NCBI RefSeq assembly: GCF_026151205.1
Contig: NC_087082.1
Span: 6,083,908-6,147,907 of the forward strand
Direction of reading: 5' to 3'
From: Bolinopsis microptera
Lineage: Eukaryota > Ctenophora > Tentaculata > Lobata > Bolinopsidae
DNA length: 64,000 nucleotides
Positions 28,201 through 40,200 of the stretch are shown one piece after another. The stretch's first letter is position 1; every line of letters begins with the position of its first letter. The notes beneath the pieces were generated by a model. It was not told the origin of the DNA. It searched no databases and was given only the letters and a program-made list of their open reading frames with translations. Made by a program: the position numbers and the translations under genes.

Positions 28201-31200
28201 CCACCATCAACTTGTCTCTAGTTTCTATAACGATCATTAGTCAATGAATCTAAGAATGGCCATTTGAAGACTTCGCTACAGGTTTTTTTTGACTTCAAGA
28301 TCAGAATCTCGCAAATTATTTCCTTAGAATGGACATCATTTCAGAAGATTACAGTGCCATATGGTACTGCGGAGGGGGATTAACAAGATTTCTCATGCTT
28401 TTCATTGCAACTTGATCGTACAGTAAAAGTTGCAGGGCATCGGGACTAAGTTATCAGAGTCATGATCTAGTGGACCTGAAATTACTTTCGCTCACTAAAA
28501 TAATTGTTAGAACATGAACTAGTGGTCTTTAAGATAAATTACATCACAGGATCATACATTTTTACTAAAGTTTCAATAATGATTGCAGTCCAATTCAAAA
28601 AGCTGGCTGATGCGTTTTGTTACGATTCTAATTGAATACTTTCGGCGATAGAAATAGAATGCACAATTGCTTTCAATTCATGATAAAGTGATAACATTGA
28701 GTGCAGACACATGTTCGCATATATCTTGGTGACCGCTCTAATTATAAAACTCCCATCACAATGGCTCAACATGGTCACATGAGATGAGGTCAGCATGAAG
28801 GTCATCCTCTTTTTAACACTGCCTTTCATTAAGAGCACGGCGTTGCGAGCAGTTTTAAACTTCCCGATCCATAAAAACATGAAAGTCGTTTAAAGTGTGC
28901 CGTCCATGATATTACAGTATATATCACAAATAACAAGAGAGAGTGCCGGCATGATGACTGTTTTGTTAACAGCAAGCATCATGGGTAGTCAGCGAAAAAA
29001 GCAAAACAACTCCGCAAGCAATCCTCCGCCGCAAGCTGGACATCAAATGCTCTACATCTATCAACCTCCCTTTGATTGCAATCTCCTTTACAATCAAAAG
29101 CTATTTTTTCTTTGAGATAACTCAATCCAGACAGTGTCCGTCCGGGTGGAACGCTTGCGGAGTTGGCCATCTCGCCACACCTCGCAAAAAACATCGCTTG
29201 CTACATTTCTTTAACAGTCGCCTGATCAGTGGTCTGAGAGGTCGCGGAGTGTGATGAGTCAGCGGGAGCCGGTGATATACTTTCAGCTCTCTCTCTCTCT
29301 CTCTCTTTCAGCTCGTTATAGATTTAACACTTGCTTGCTTAGCGTGATCTTGGTGTTTGATCTTTTATAACGTTGAGGCTCTTTTCTTTCTTGTTAGCGT
29401 TGGAAAGCTTATTGTTCAGGGCTTCTTGTGAGTTGCGTAATTGGAAACAAGGAAATATATCCTGGTGAGATAATAGCGATGTTTTCCGGCTGTTTTGACT
29501 GCTGTTTGATGTAGGCTACGCTTTTAAACAACCAGAAACCACCAAGATATAAAACATAAATATAATTTCACGTGATCAGGTTATTTAGAAGAGTAGTGAA
29601 GTTTGTCTAATGTTTGTATTTACGTTCCACTCTCCCCACACTATTCATTTAATATCGCTGAATTGTTCTCTTTTTACAACGGTAAAACTAAAAAATAATA
29701 ATATTTCATTGGACATGATAAGACAGTATTTTGTAAACTGCACTCACAACCCCAAGTCTACACTCTAAAGTAACCATGGTAACCGAAGTCCCACAGTAAC
29801 CATGGTGAACATCACGAGGACCCTGGAGCAGCAGCGCCCTGGCGGGAGAGATCAGATGGTGTGCAGTAAAACACATGAGGACCGTCACGTGATCTACACT
29901 AAACCACCCACCAACAGAATACCTCTCAGGTAATGTCCAAACTATTCTCACAAACTAGATCACAAGCATCTTTTAAACTGCCTTGTTTTGTTTCATTCCG
30001 TGCTTTTGGCGAACTGCCCGCCTGAAGGATCAGCTTTTTCTACTTCATATTGTGAACATCATAGGCCCATTTTTGGTAAAGTCCAATGGCATATAACTGT
30101 ACTAAAAAGCGATGCCCACATTGCTCTATCACCAGTTGCATAGAAACGCATGATTGCAAGTCATATAAGTAATTTGTAGCTTATGCCGACGATCAGCTTG
30201 TGGTACAATTAGTCGCACAATCACGAGCATGTCACACTGCATCATACTCATCATAGCTATAGCCAGTTAGGCAGCTGCAGGTACCGCACACTTGCCAGCA
30301 AGGTTACAGTTGCACACGAACAAGCAAACACGCTACCCAAGGTAGCAAGCAAGCCAGCAAGGTTACAGTTGCACACGAACAAGCAAACACGCTACCCAAG
30401 GTAGCAAGCAAGCCAGCATGGTTACACACGAACAAGCAAACACGCTACCCAAGGTATCAAGCAAACATCTTGTAGAAACTTATAGAGCTAGACACCACGT
30501 GATAGCTATCTGTCTGGGTATGATAACATTTGGGGTGGAGGAACCAAGGATCTGTGGGACAAAGGACCATTAGACACCACATTGCTGGAGAATGGTGGTG
30601 ATTATGGTGATGGTCAAATTTTAGGTGATCTTATCATAGTTGATCAAGTCGACAAGCATTGGTTGGACTCGGGTGATAATCATCTCATTTTCTTGTGAGC
30701 CGTTTTTTGTTGTTGAAGAAATAAGCCTTAATAATGTTCGTAAGGTTCCAGGGAATCACTTATCGACCACAAGGTTTTTTTTCTGTCATCAATGAAGTAG
30801 GAAGAGCGCCCTTAAATTTTCAATATTCGTTTCCATTTTCATCCTGGTCAGTATGAAACGTATCAAGCAGATAGTTTTATACCGATCTTACAAAGTTACA
30901 AATAGAAAAGTAAACCTCCGCCCTTCAGATCACGAGGGAGGAACCCTGACCAGCGATCTAACACAGTGCATACCCAGACACCAACTAACGAGTTATCCTA
31001 CGAGTTTGATCGTGCGTTCCACAACTTCAAGGAGAATGTGAGGCGGACAGTGCCTACCATGCAGACAGCTCAACAGAGACAACACCTCCGAGTCTACCTT
31101 CCCACCATCATAGACACCAAACCTAAGTACGGAATACTTTCCATCATAGACACCAAACCTAAGTACGGAATACTTTCCGGGCATTGTGAGAATTTAAACT

Positions 31201-34200
31201 ACAGTGAATTTACGCGATTCGTTCATAGACAAATTTCCATCGTCGCTGAATGTTATATGGTGCCAACGTGTTTCTATAATGTTATTTCTATTATAATTTA
31301 GAATTATCACCAGAATCCGAAGATCCCGATCAAGAGCGGACCCAACACTAACAAAGATGTTATCATGCGCACAACGTGGACCACCTAACCCTTTAAGACC
31401 TCCCTGCACGTGCAACCACCGCGCAGCTTCACGTGCAGAACCCAAACAACCAGACGACGAAATCATCAAAACCAAACCAGTATCAGTATCGCGAGAATAT
31501 AACATGACACCACGTGACAATACCACGCGATCAGATCAATACGACAACCACATAACTCCAGTTCTAGCAGTGGCAATACGTCGTAATCCCCAGGACAAGG
31601 ACCCAATAGTGCAGTTTAACGGGGTGGCGGGACATGACCACACCAGGATATCCTTCACTCCTTTTGTACGTCACATCAGCACCCAGACATCCAAGTCTTA
31701 TGTCCATGTTGAGTTTGAGATCCCGGATGAAATATGAAAGGTCGCGTTTCGAAATGAGTTATCAAAATGAAGAAACGTTGTTTTACTTTTAGCTGAGGCA
31801 CGTTTTGCTTCTGTATGTTTTTTATTCGAGAGTGAAACTTCCTAAGAATTAGCGATGAGAGTTGAGAAAGAGACCGTGACCAACAATGCTAGACTGAATT
31901 TGACAAGGGTGATATAATGCTCCCAATTGATGATATTTTAGATGATAAGTTTTAAAATCTTGAGGAGTGTCCTTTTTTATCGTTGATGTTTGTAGTTTAT
32001 TTTGAAGTTGGGAGAAAACGAATTTCATATTGCAAATTTCGGGAAAAAGCTTAATGGATGTTTTGATTTTATACTGTTACGTTTCAAAATCATCGATAAA
32101 ACAACTGTTTTCATTCTTTACATTCCTCAAAAACTATCCTAAGATTTAAGAACTAACCCCTTTCAAACTATCACCTATTTATTTACTTATCCCCTATTAT
32201 TCCCAATTGCATTAAAACATGATACACAAACAACCAACAAAGAATCCGAAAACACGTGGTTAAAAAAGCAGTACATACCTGAAAACGTGTGGTTAAAAAA
32301 GCAGCACATACCTGAGGTTCCCCTCCCTCGGGAGTGTAAATGAGTTGCAGTGTACCTGGTCCTGGTGTCTTGATATCTACCGCTTTGTACTGCGGAGGGG
32401 TTCTTAATTAAGCAGTTACATTCGAGTAACAGTCATTCAAAATGTACAGTTCTTATTTGATTTTTCTGATTAATTAGCTTGCCCATGCCACGCACTTATA
32501 CAAGTTTACGCAATGTACTTTGTACACGATATATGATGTACAATGTACAATGTAAGTATGAAGTCACACGTACCTGATCTCCGTAAGCATGTCTACCAAT
32601 AACAATAGGTTTGATCCAGCCGGGAACTAGTCTAGGTACGTTCTTACAGATGATAGCCTCTCTGAAGACGGTTCCGCCCAGGATGTTACGGATTGTTCCG
32701 TTCGGAGATCTCCACATCTTCTTTAGACCGAACTCTGGGTTGATGATCGTGTTGAGAGAGAATATTAAACTTTATCTTTTAACGGAAAATAATAAATAAA
32801 CATTTGGGATGAAATGGAGGTATTGAGTTTATCAACATCAATTCTTCGCCATACCGAGATATAATGGATAGGTTGTATAATGTATAATGTATAATGTATA
32901 ATATATAATGTATAATGTATAATGTAGAATGTATAATGTATGAATACCATATTCTTTAACTTTAATTATCCAAGAAATTAGATAAGAAACGTGTTGATAT
33001 TAGATGAAGTATGAACATACCCTCAACTCTATACCCTCTATATAATGTATAATGTATAATGTATAATGTATGAATACCATATTCTTTAACTTTAATTATC
33101 CAATAAATTAGATAAGAAACGTGTTGATATTAGATGAACATACCCTCAACTATGTATAATGTATAATGTATAATGTATAATGTATAATGTATAATGTATA
33201 ATGTATAATGTATAATGTATATTAGATGAACATACCCTCAACTCGTTTCTCATCAGGAGTGATGGTCGCGCACTTTATTCCAACATTGTACTTCTTGATG
33301 GCGTTGGCTGCATCCACCGTAACTGAAACAAGTTTAACTTATGAGCACCTACAAAGATGAAATTTAGTAATACATGAAATCAAACAAGAACCAAAAAAGT
33401 TCAGACGCATAGAAATTGCTATAATAAGGTATCAAAGGTATCAAGTAAAGGGTAGGTAATAAGACTACAGGCCATATTATGGCGAAGTGCGTTATAGACA
33501 AAGAAGAGCTAGCTTGCACATAATGGAACTCTAGTGATCTTTCTAGTGCTTAGTCGTTCACATTAGCAACTAACATTCTTTAATTGATCGTTTTGATGGA
33601 CAGTTAATCAGATATAGTGATTCCGGTCAAGCTCTATCCTCACTGGCAATCAGAAGAGGGAGCGGTATATCATCATATAACTGTGCAGAATTAGTGGTCA
33701 GAATAGTACATTAATTATTTTAAGAAATATTTCCTTGTGTTTCAAGTTGATTTGTTCAGTATATTTTGCGGTAGAAATCCTTATTGATACTAAATGCGTT
33801 ATATGTATGATAGATTAAATATGCAAAAGAAATACAATACAAATAATATCCTGGAACGGTACGTGTCCTATATTTGAATTACCTCCAGATATTCCCAAAA
33901 TATGAAAATATTTATCAATAAAACATCATGTGATATTTGCTGAAACCTAATTTGTAGCCTAGTGCTGCATCATATCTGCACAAACTACAAAAAAGGGCTG
34001 CCAAAATTTGAGTGGGTTTGAATTAGTCAATCAGATGATTAAATTTTCTTTTTGCCTAAAATTTGAAAAGATAAGCACCTGACTTCGGCTTGAAACACGT
34101 CCACAGTCAATATCATTATCAGAACAATTCGATACAACTTCTATCTTGATTCACGTCACTTTACAATTTCTATCTTGTGTTGTTATGGTGACAATATTCA

Positions 34201-37200
34201 CGTCACTTTTCTGACTTGGAACTAAACAGGTGATATTATTTTTGGGTTTTGTTCACTGAGGAGCTCAATTATGAAGACGCGGATTGTTCTGCTTGCTTCC
34301 TTTTTAATCCTTGGCGCTGAAGCCGCAGGTAACGTTTTTATTTAAATACACTGTTAATATTGATCTGCAATTATCAATCTCCACTCGATCATATCGTTAT
34401 CAACTAAGGATGATGAAATTGTATTTTCAGGTTCTGGGTTCCAGTTGGTGGACGCAATGAATAACCCTGTTATTGGACAAGACGTGGGACTACTGCTCTA
34501 TATCAGCGGGACAGTTTGTGATGATTTCTTTAATGACATCGCAGCTAATGCTATCTGTATAGAACTGGGATTTAATTACGCGAAGGGCTGGAGTTTTGGT
34601 ATGAACTGGCCAAATCTTCAAAACCGTTTGTTCACCTCTCTAGATGACGTTCAATGTCCTTCTCCAAGTTGGCCTTCTTGTACTTACATCCTTACACCGA
34701 ACTGCGCGCACACAGAGGATGTGTTCTTAACATGTGGCTGTTCCTACACGTGCCCTCCTGGAAAATACCAAAGTGTTTGCACGTGTTACTACTGCCCCTC
34801 AGATAGTTACAAGTCCACTACAGGTACTCAAACTGCCTGTACCCCCTGCCCAGGGACAAGCAGATCGCAACCGGGCTCAAGTTATTGCTCCTGTGATGCG
34901 GGCATGTTTTGGAGCCAGGCAAGATTACAGTGTGAGAGCTGTGCATATTATGGTTCTGTAAGTCAAGAAGGTTCTCTTCAGTGCTTGGCGTGTCCCTCGG
35001 GCTCAAGTGTCATTGACCAAGGAACCTCGTGCAGTTGTCCAGATGGTATGGCTTGGAGTTGGACTGATCAGTTGCAAGGCTCGTGTAAATCGTGTTTACA
35101 AGGTACATATAAAAACACCAACACACCATCCTGTACTGTTTGTCCTTCAGGAACATCTTCACAAGTGGGGTCTGATCATTGCATATGCCCAGCAGGAACA
35201 TTCTGGAATGTAAACACCTGTCAGGATTGTGCTGATGGAACTGTCAGCCAAAGTGGGGCATCTCAATGTTTATCATGTCCTAGCGGATCAAAGTCGTTAG
35301 AAGCAACATCTTGTGCCTGTCCTGAAGGCATGACCTGGACGTGGAATGAGATTGGTGAAGGATCTTGTGAACTCTGTCAGATAGGAACCTATAGGAGTAA
35401 CAACATGACATCTTGTTCTGGCTGCCCACTCGACACTACTTCCACTTTAGGTTCCGACCACTGTTCTTGCCTTGCTGGAATGTTCTGGAACGAAACAAGC
35501 TGTCACAACTGCTCCGACGGAATGGTGACCTACGATGGAGCTCTTGATTGCCTGTCATGTCCCAATGGATCAGTTGCCTTGTTTGGAGGATCGGCTTGTT
35601 CTTGTCAAAATGGTGAGATGTGGGATTGGGATGAAAATCGTAATGGTTCTTGTAAACTATGTCAGCCTGGAACATTCAATAACGACCCGATGGCATCTTG
35701 CCAAGTCTGCCCACTAGATTCTACTTCATATGCTGGTTATGACCACTGTTTATGCCCAGCAGGGACATTCTGGAATGAAACAATTTGTCAAGATTGTGCG
35801 AATGGAACTATCAGCCAAAGTGGGGCATCTCAATGTTCATCATGTCCTAGCGGATCAAAGTCGTTAGAAGCAACATCTTGTGCCTGTCCTGAAGGCATGA
35901 CCTGGGCGTGGAATGAGATTGGTGTAGGGTCATGTGAACTTTGTCAGATAGGAACCTATAAGAGTGACAACATGACATCTTGCTCTAGCTGCCCACTCGA
36001 CACTACCTCTACTTTAGATTCCAGCTATTGTTCTTGCCTTGCTGGAATGTTCTGGAACAAAACAAGCTGTCACAACTGCTCCGACGGAATGGTGAGCTAC
36101 GAGGGAGCTCTTGATTGCCTGTCATGTCCCAATGGATCAGTCGCTTTGACTGGAGGATCGGCTTGTTCTTGTCAAAATGGTGAGATGTGGGATTGGGATG
36201 CGAATTTTAATGGTTCCTGTAAACCATGTCAGCCTGGAGCATTCAATAATGACCCCATGGTATCTTGCCAAGTCTGCCCACTAGATTCTACTTCATATGC
36301 TGGTTCCGATCACTGTCTGTGCAATGCTGGTAAGTTCTGGAACAACACTAGATGTGATGGTTGTGCCAAAGGTTCTGTAAGTCCTCCCGGTGTTCTCAAC
36401 TGCCTGATTTGTCCTCCCGACTCCAGTCCTAATACAGATAAAACTATCTGCTTGTGCCCCTTTGGGAAGTCTTGGAGTTGGAATGATGGTGGAGAGGGTA
36501 CCTGCAACCTGGTTTCGCTTAGCCTCATAACTGGTCTTGTCCTGATCTGCGTGTTGGGGGTGCTAGGCTTGATGTCACTAACTCTTGGCATAGTCCTGGC
36601 TGTGGTCTTATTATCCCAGAAACAAAGGAGGGTCAAGGATGTGAGGAGCACAACAAATGTAGCGTACGTTGTTCAGGGTGATGTGAAAATTTCATGTAAT
36701 CAGCAGAGTGGCATGCCATTCTCAGGAAAGGAAAATAAAGCGTACGTTGCTGAAGATGGCGTGGAAACTACGTGTCATCGGCTGAGTGCAAGTGGTATGT
36801 CATTCTCAGGAGTAACAAATGTAGCATATATTGCTGGAGATGATGAGGACTTTCCGTTCCCTGAAGAAGATCATCAGATAACTAGTCGGCCTGGTGAGGA
36901 AGACTGTGGTGTATCTGAAAGCTCGTTTTCTGGGGCGAGTGACAATATCTATAATATTCCGAGCAAGAAGTAGAAGTATATAATATATATATATATATAT
37001 ATATACTATATCTAGTAGAAGTAGAAGTAGAAGAGATGTTATTGTAAAGGTGAGAAGTTAAATAGACTTTAGACCCATCAATAATTTACGTTATGTGTAG
37101 TATAGACGTTTCATTTGTAGGATCTAAATTATAGGCTAGATTCTAGATTTTACTGATCGGCCGCATGGCAGTAGATGTGAGGACGATTGAGATTCTTTTT

Positions 37201-40200
37201 GTGTTTGTCTTTTCAAGCCTACGAGTGTCAACTTCAGCATAAGCGAGGAGAAAAGGATGTTGTTTAGAAACTAAATTGAGTCCAAGATTTGAAACTTATT
37301 TTAAATTTTGTGAAATTATGATTATCGCTTGATTATGATACAATATTAGGCAAGTTTCCATAAACGATATTTTATTATCGGCGCCAATAATCGCTCATTG
37401 GGCGCTTTCTCGGCGCTTTTTTAAAAAAAACCCGTTTACAATCGCTTTTTTTACGATTATAAACGGTTCAAAAAAAATCGCTTATAATCGACTATAATTG
37501 ATGTCATAATTCAAAAAAGCGCTTTTTTTAATTTAAAAGCGCTTATAAGCGCTTTTAAGCGCTTACTAGCGTCGCTGAGCGATTTTAAAGCGGTTTTCCA
37601 GTAGGATTGGCGCCAAAAACGGGTGGATAAGCGGTTGGCCGGATAAGCGATTCGTAGGCGCTTTTTTGAACCATTTATAAGCGATTATAAGCGCTTATAA
37701 TTGGGGTGCAATTTAGCTGTCTGTAAAGCGCAAATAAAGCGCTTATAAGCGCTTTTAAAATTGAGTCAGGAAAACGCTATATTACATCTTATAACCGCTT
37801 ATGATCGATTATAAGCGTTTTTTTAGAAATCGCTTATTACGGCTAATTCATCGCTATTTTACCGCTTTTACCGCTTTTCCTATCATCCATGGCCAGGTGA
37901 GCACTGAGCAGGAATTAAAAAGCGCTTATAAGCGATTTTTCGATGCTGCCCCTAACCTGGTCGGAACGGGGTGGTGCCCGGAATTAAAAAGCGCTTATAA
38001 GCGATTTCTCAATTCCCCATTACCTGGTCGGAACTGGAAATCAGAGTGCCCGCTTATAAGTGCTTTTCTGTGCAACCTGGGATGCACCGGCAGAGTCAGG
38101 ATTTAAAAGCGCTTATAGGCGCTTGTGATCGTTTTTCTACCCCTTTTCCTATCACCCATGGCCTGGTTGGCAGGAATTAGAAAGCGCTTATAAGCACTTT
38201 TTCAATGCTGCACCTAACCTGGTCGGAACAGGGGAGTGCCCGGAATTAAAAAGCGCTTATAAGCGATTTCTCAATTATCCTTAACCTGGTCGGAACTGGA
38301 AATCAGAGTGCCCGCTCGCGCTTATAAGTGCTTTTCTGTGCAACCTGGGGTGCACCGGCAGAGTCAGGATTTAAAAGCGCTTATGATCGCTTTTCTACCG
38401 CTTTTCCTATCACCCATGGCCTGGTTGGCAGGAATTAGAAAGCGCTTATATAAGCGCTTTTTTAATGCTGCACCTAACCTGGTCGGAACGGGGGAGTGCC
38501 CAGAATTAAAAAGCGCTTATAAGCGATTTCTCAATTCTCCTTAACCTGGTCGTAACTGGAAATCAGAGTGCCCGCTTATAAGTGCTTTTCTGTGCAACCT
38601 GAGGTCACCGGCAGAGTCGGACACTTTCCTTGTAAGTCTATGAGTAAGCTCATCAATTTTTGTTGCAATCGGAGGTCGGGAAGGATACTCAATATCTATT
38701 TGTTTGAAGAAAATTGTGCTGGCCGAAATTAGCGCTAAAAAACCATCCTACTATACCAGTCGGCACGCGCGGCTCACTGTCGATGGCGCACTACCTATCT
38801 GGATATGGGATAGAGCAACGGCAGCACGAAGGCACATGGTTAGGTGCAAAATAATCGAACATGCAGAAACTCTTTGCTTTATTGCATTGTATATCATTAT
38901 CATGTGTACCGGTACGCTTATTTTTATATAAAAACTGGCTCTTGCTAATTCGCTCGCCCAAAAATTTCACGTGACCTTGGTTTTTATGGTTTTGCGGTCG
39001 CAACCCTAACCCTTACCATTACCCCGAAGCTATCCATAACCCGCGTACCACAACCCTAACCCTAACATGAGTCCTAAACTAGGGGGTGCACCATAAAAAT
39101 AAACTTGCTCGGATTTTAAAAATTTTTGTACCATTGTTTTCTAGAGACTGTGAGAATTTTCACAATACCAAATTTGTCATACATTTTTGGAAAGATCAGT
39201 GAGTTTCGCCGAGGTGCCATATTTGATGGTGCGCGGCTTTTGGAGCAAAATTAGCTGTAAAAGTCGCGTAATTTGACCTAATTTGACCAAATTCGTTGAT
39301 TTTTGTCGTATTATTTGGATTTATCTTCAGTTCCTTGAATGAGATCATTCTGAAAATTGGCGACGACCTTCCAATAGGGCTTTCACAACTGTCCGAAAAA
39401 TTTGGTGGATATCAGAGTTGATATAGTGATCAAAATGGGGCAAAATACGCTGCTTTTAGCTGTAACATAATGTCTGATGGTTGGATATGCTTTAAACTTT
39501 TCTTGATTGACGATGTCAATCCGTCGAGATCGTTCGATGCGAAGCAGAGCAACGATCGTCGACGATCGTTCGATGCGAAGCAAGAATGCTAGTTCGCGTC
39601 GAAGCAGCGAAGTCCTCCAAAACTTTTCGGACACTTTCCTTGTAAGTCTATGAGTAAGCTTACCAATTTTTGTTGTAATCGGAGGTCGGGAAGGATACTT
39701 AATATCTATTTGTTTGAAGAAAATTGTGCTGGCCGAAATTAGCGCTAAAAAACCATCCTACAGTCGGCACGCGCGGCTCACTGTCGATGGCGCACTACCT
39801 ACCTAAACAATCGAAATCATGTTTTACTAGCCTGTCACGTGACTAAAACGGTTTTTGCCCATTTAACTCTCCAGGGAAGTATTTTTACCCTACATCATGG
39901 CGGGTGATTCGTTGAACTTGACATACGTTGCATGCCACTTTTCGCAAGGCGGAAAAATATATTATCATATTATCTCTGATATTGGGATAAGAAACATGTA
40001 TCAAGTGATTCGGGATCAGCGTCCAAAAATACACCGATTCAGATCAATATCATACCCAAAGGGCCTTTTCACAAGAATTTTCTTAAAATTTGGGCGAGCG
40101 AGCGATTTCGTAGGAGCGACTCAAACGCGCAAGCTGGCGCGGTTTATTTGTTGCAGTTTTACTATCTAATAACCAGATTTTGCAAGCTATCTCAGCACTC

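Noticed and set aside
28620-29194. Two neighbouring minus-strand open frames (86 and 71 codons)
   Set aside because: Some peptide-like stretches but no signal peptide, domain or in-phase junction linking them. A real short gene cannot be excluded.
30294-30467. Regularly spaced repeat resembling a CRISPR array
   Set aside because: Copies are head-to-tail without unique spacers, in an animal genome; an ordinary tandem repeat.
39003-39066. CCCTAACCCTAA-like telomeric motif
   Set aside because: Only a few degenerate copies inside a transposon core; not a telomere.
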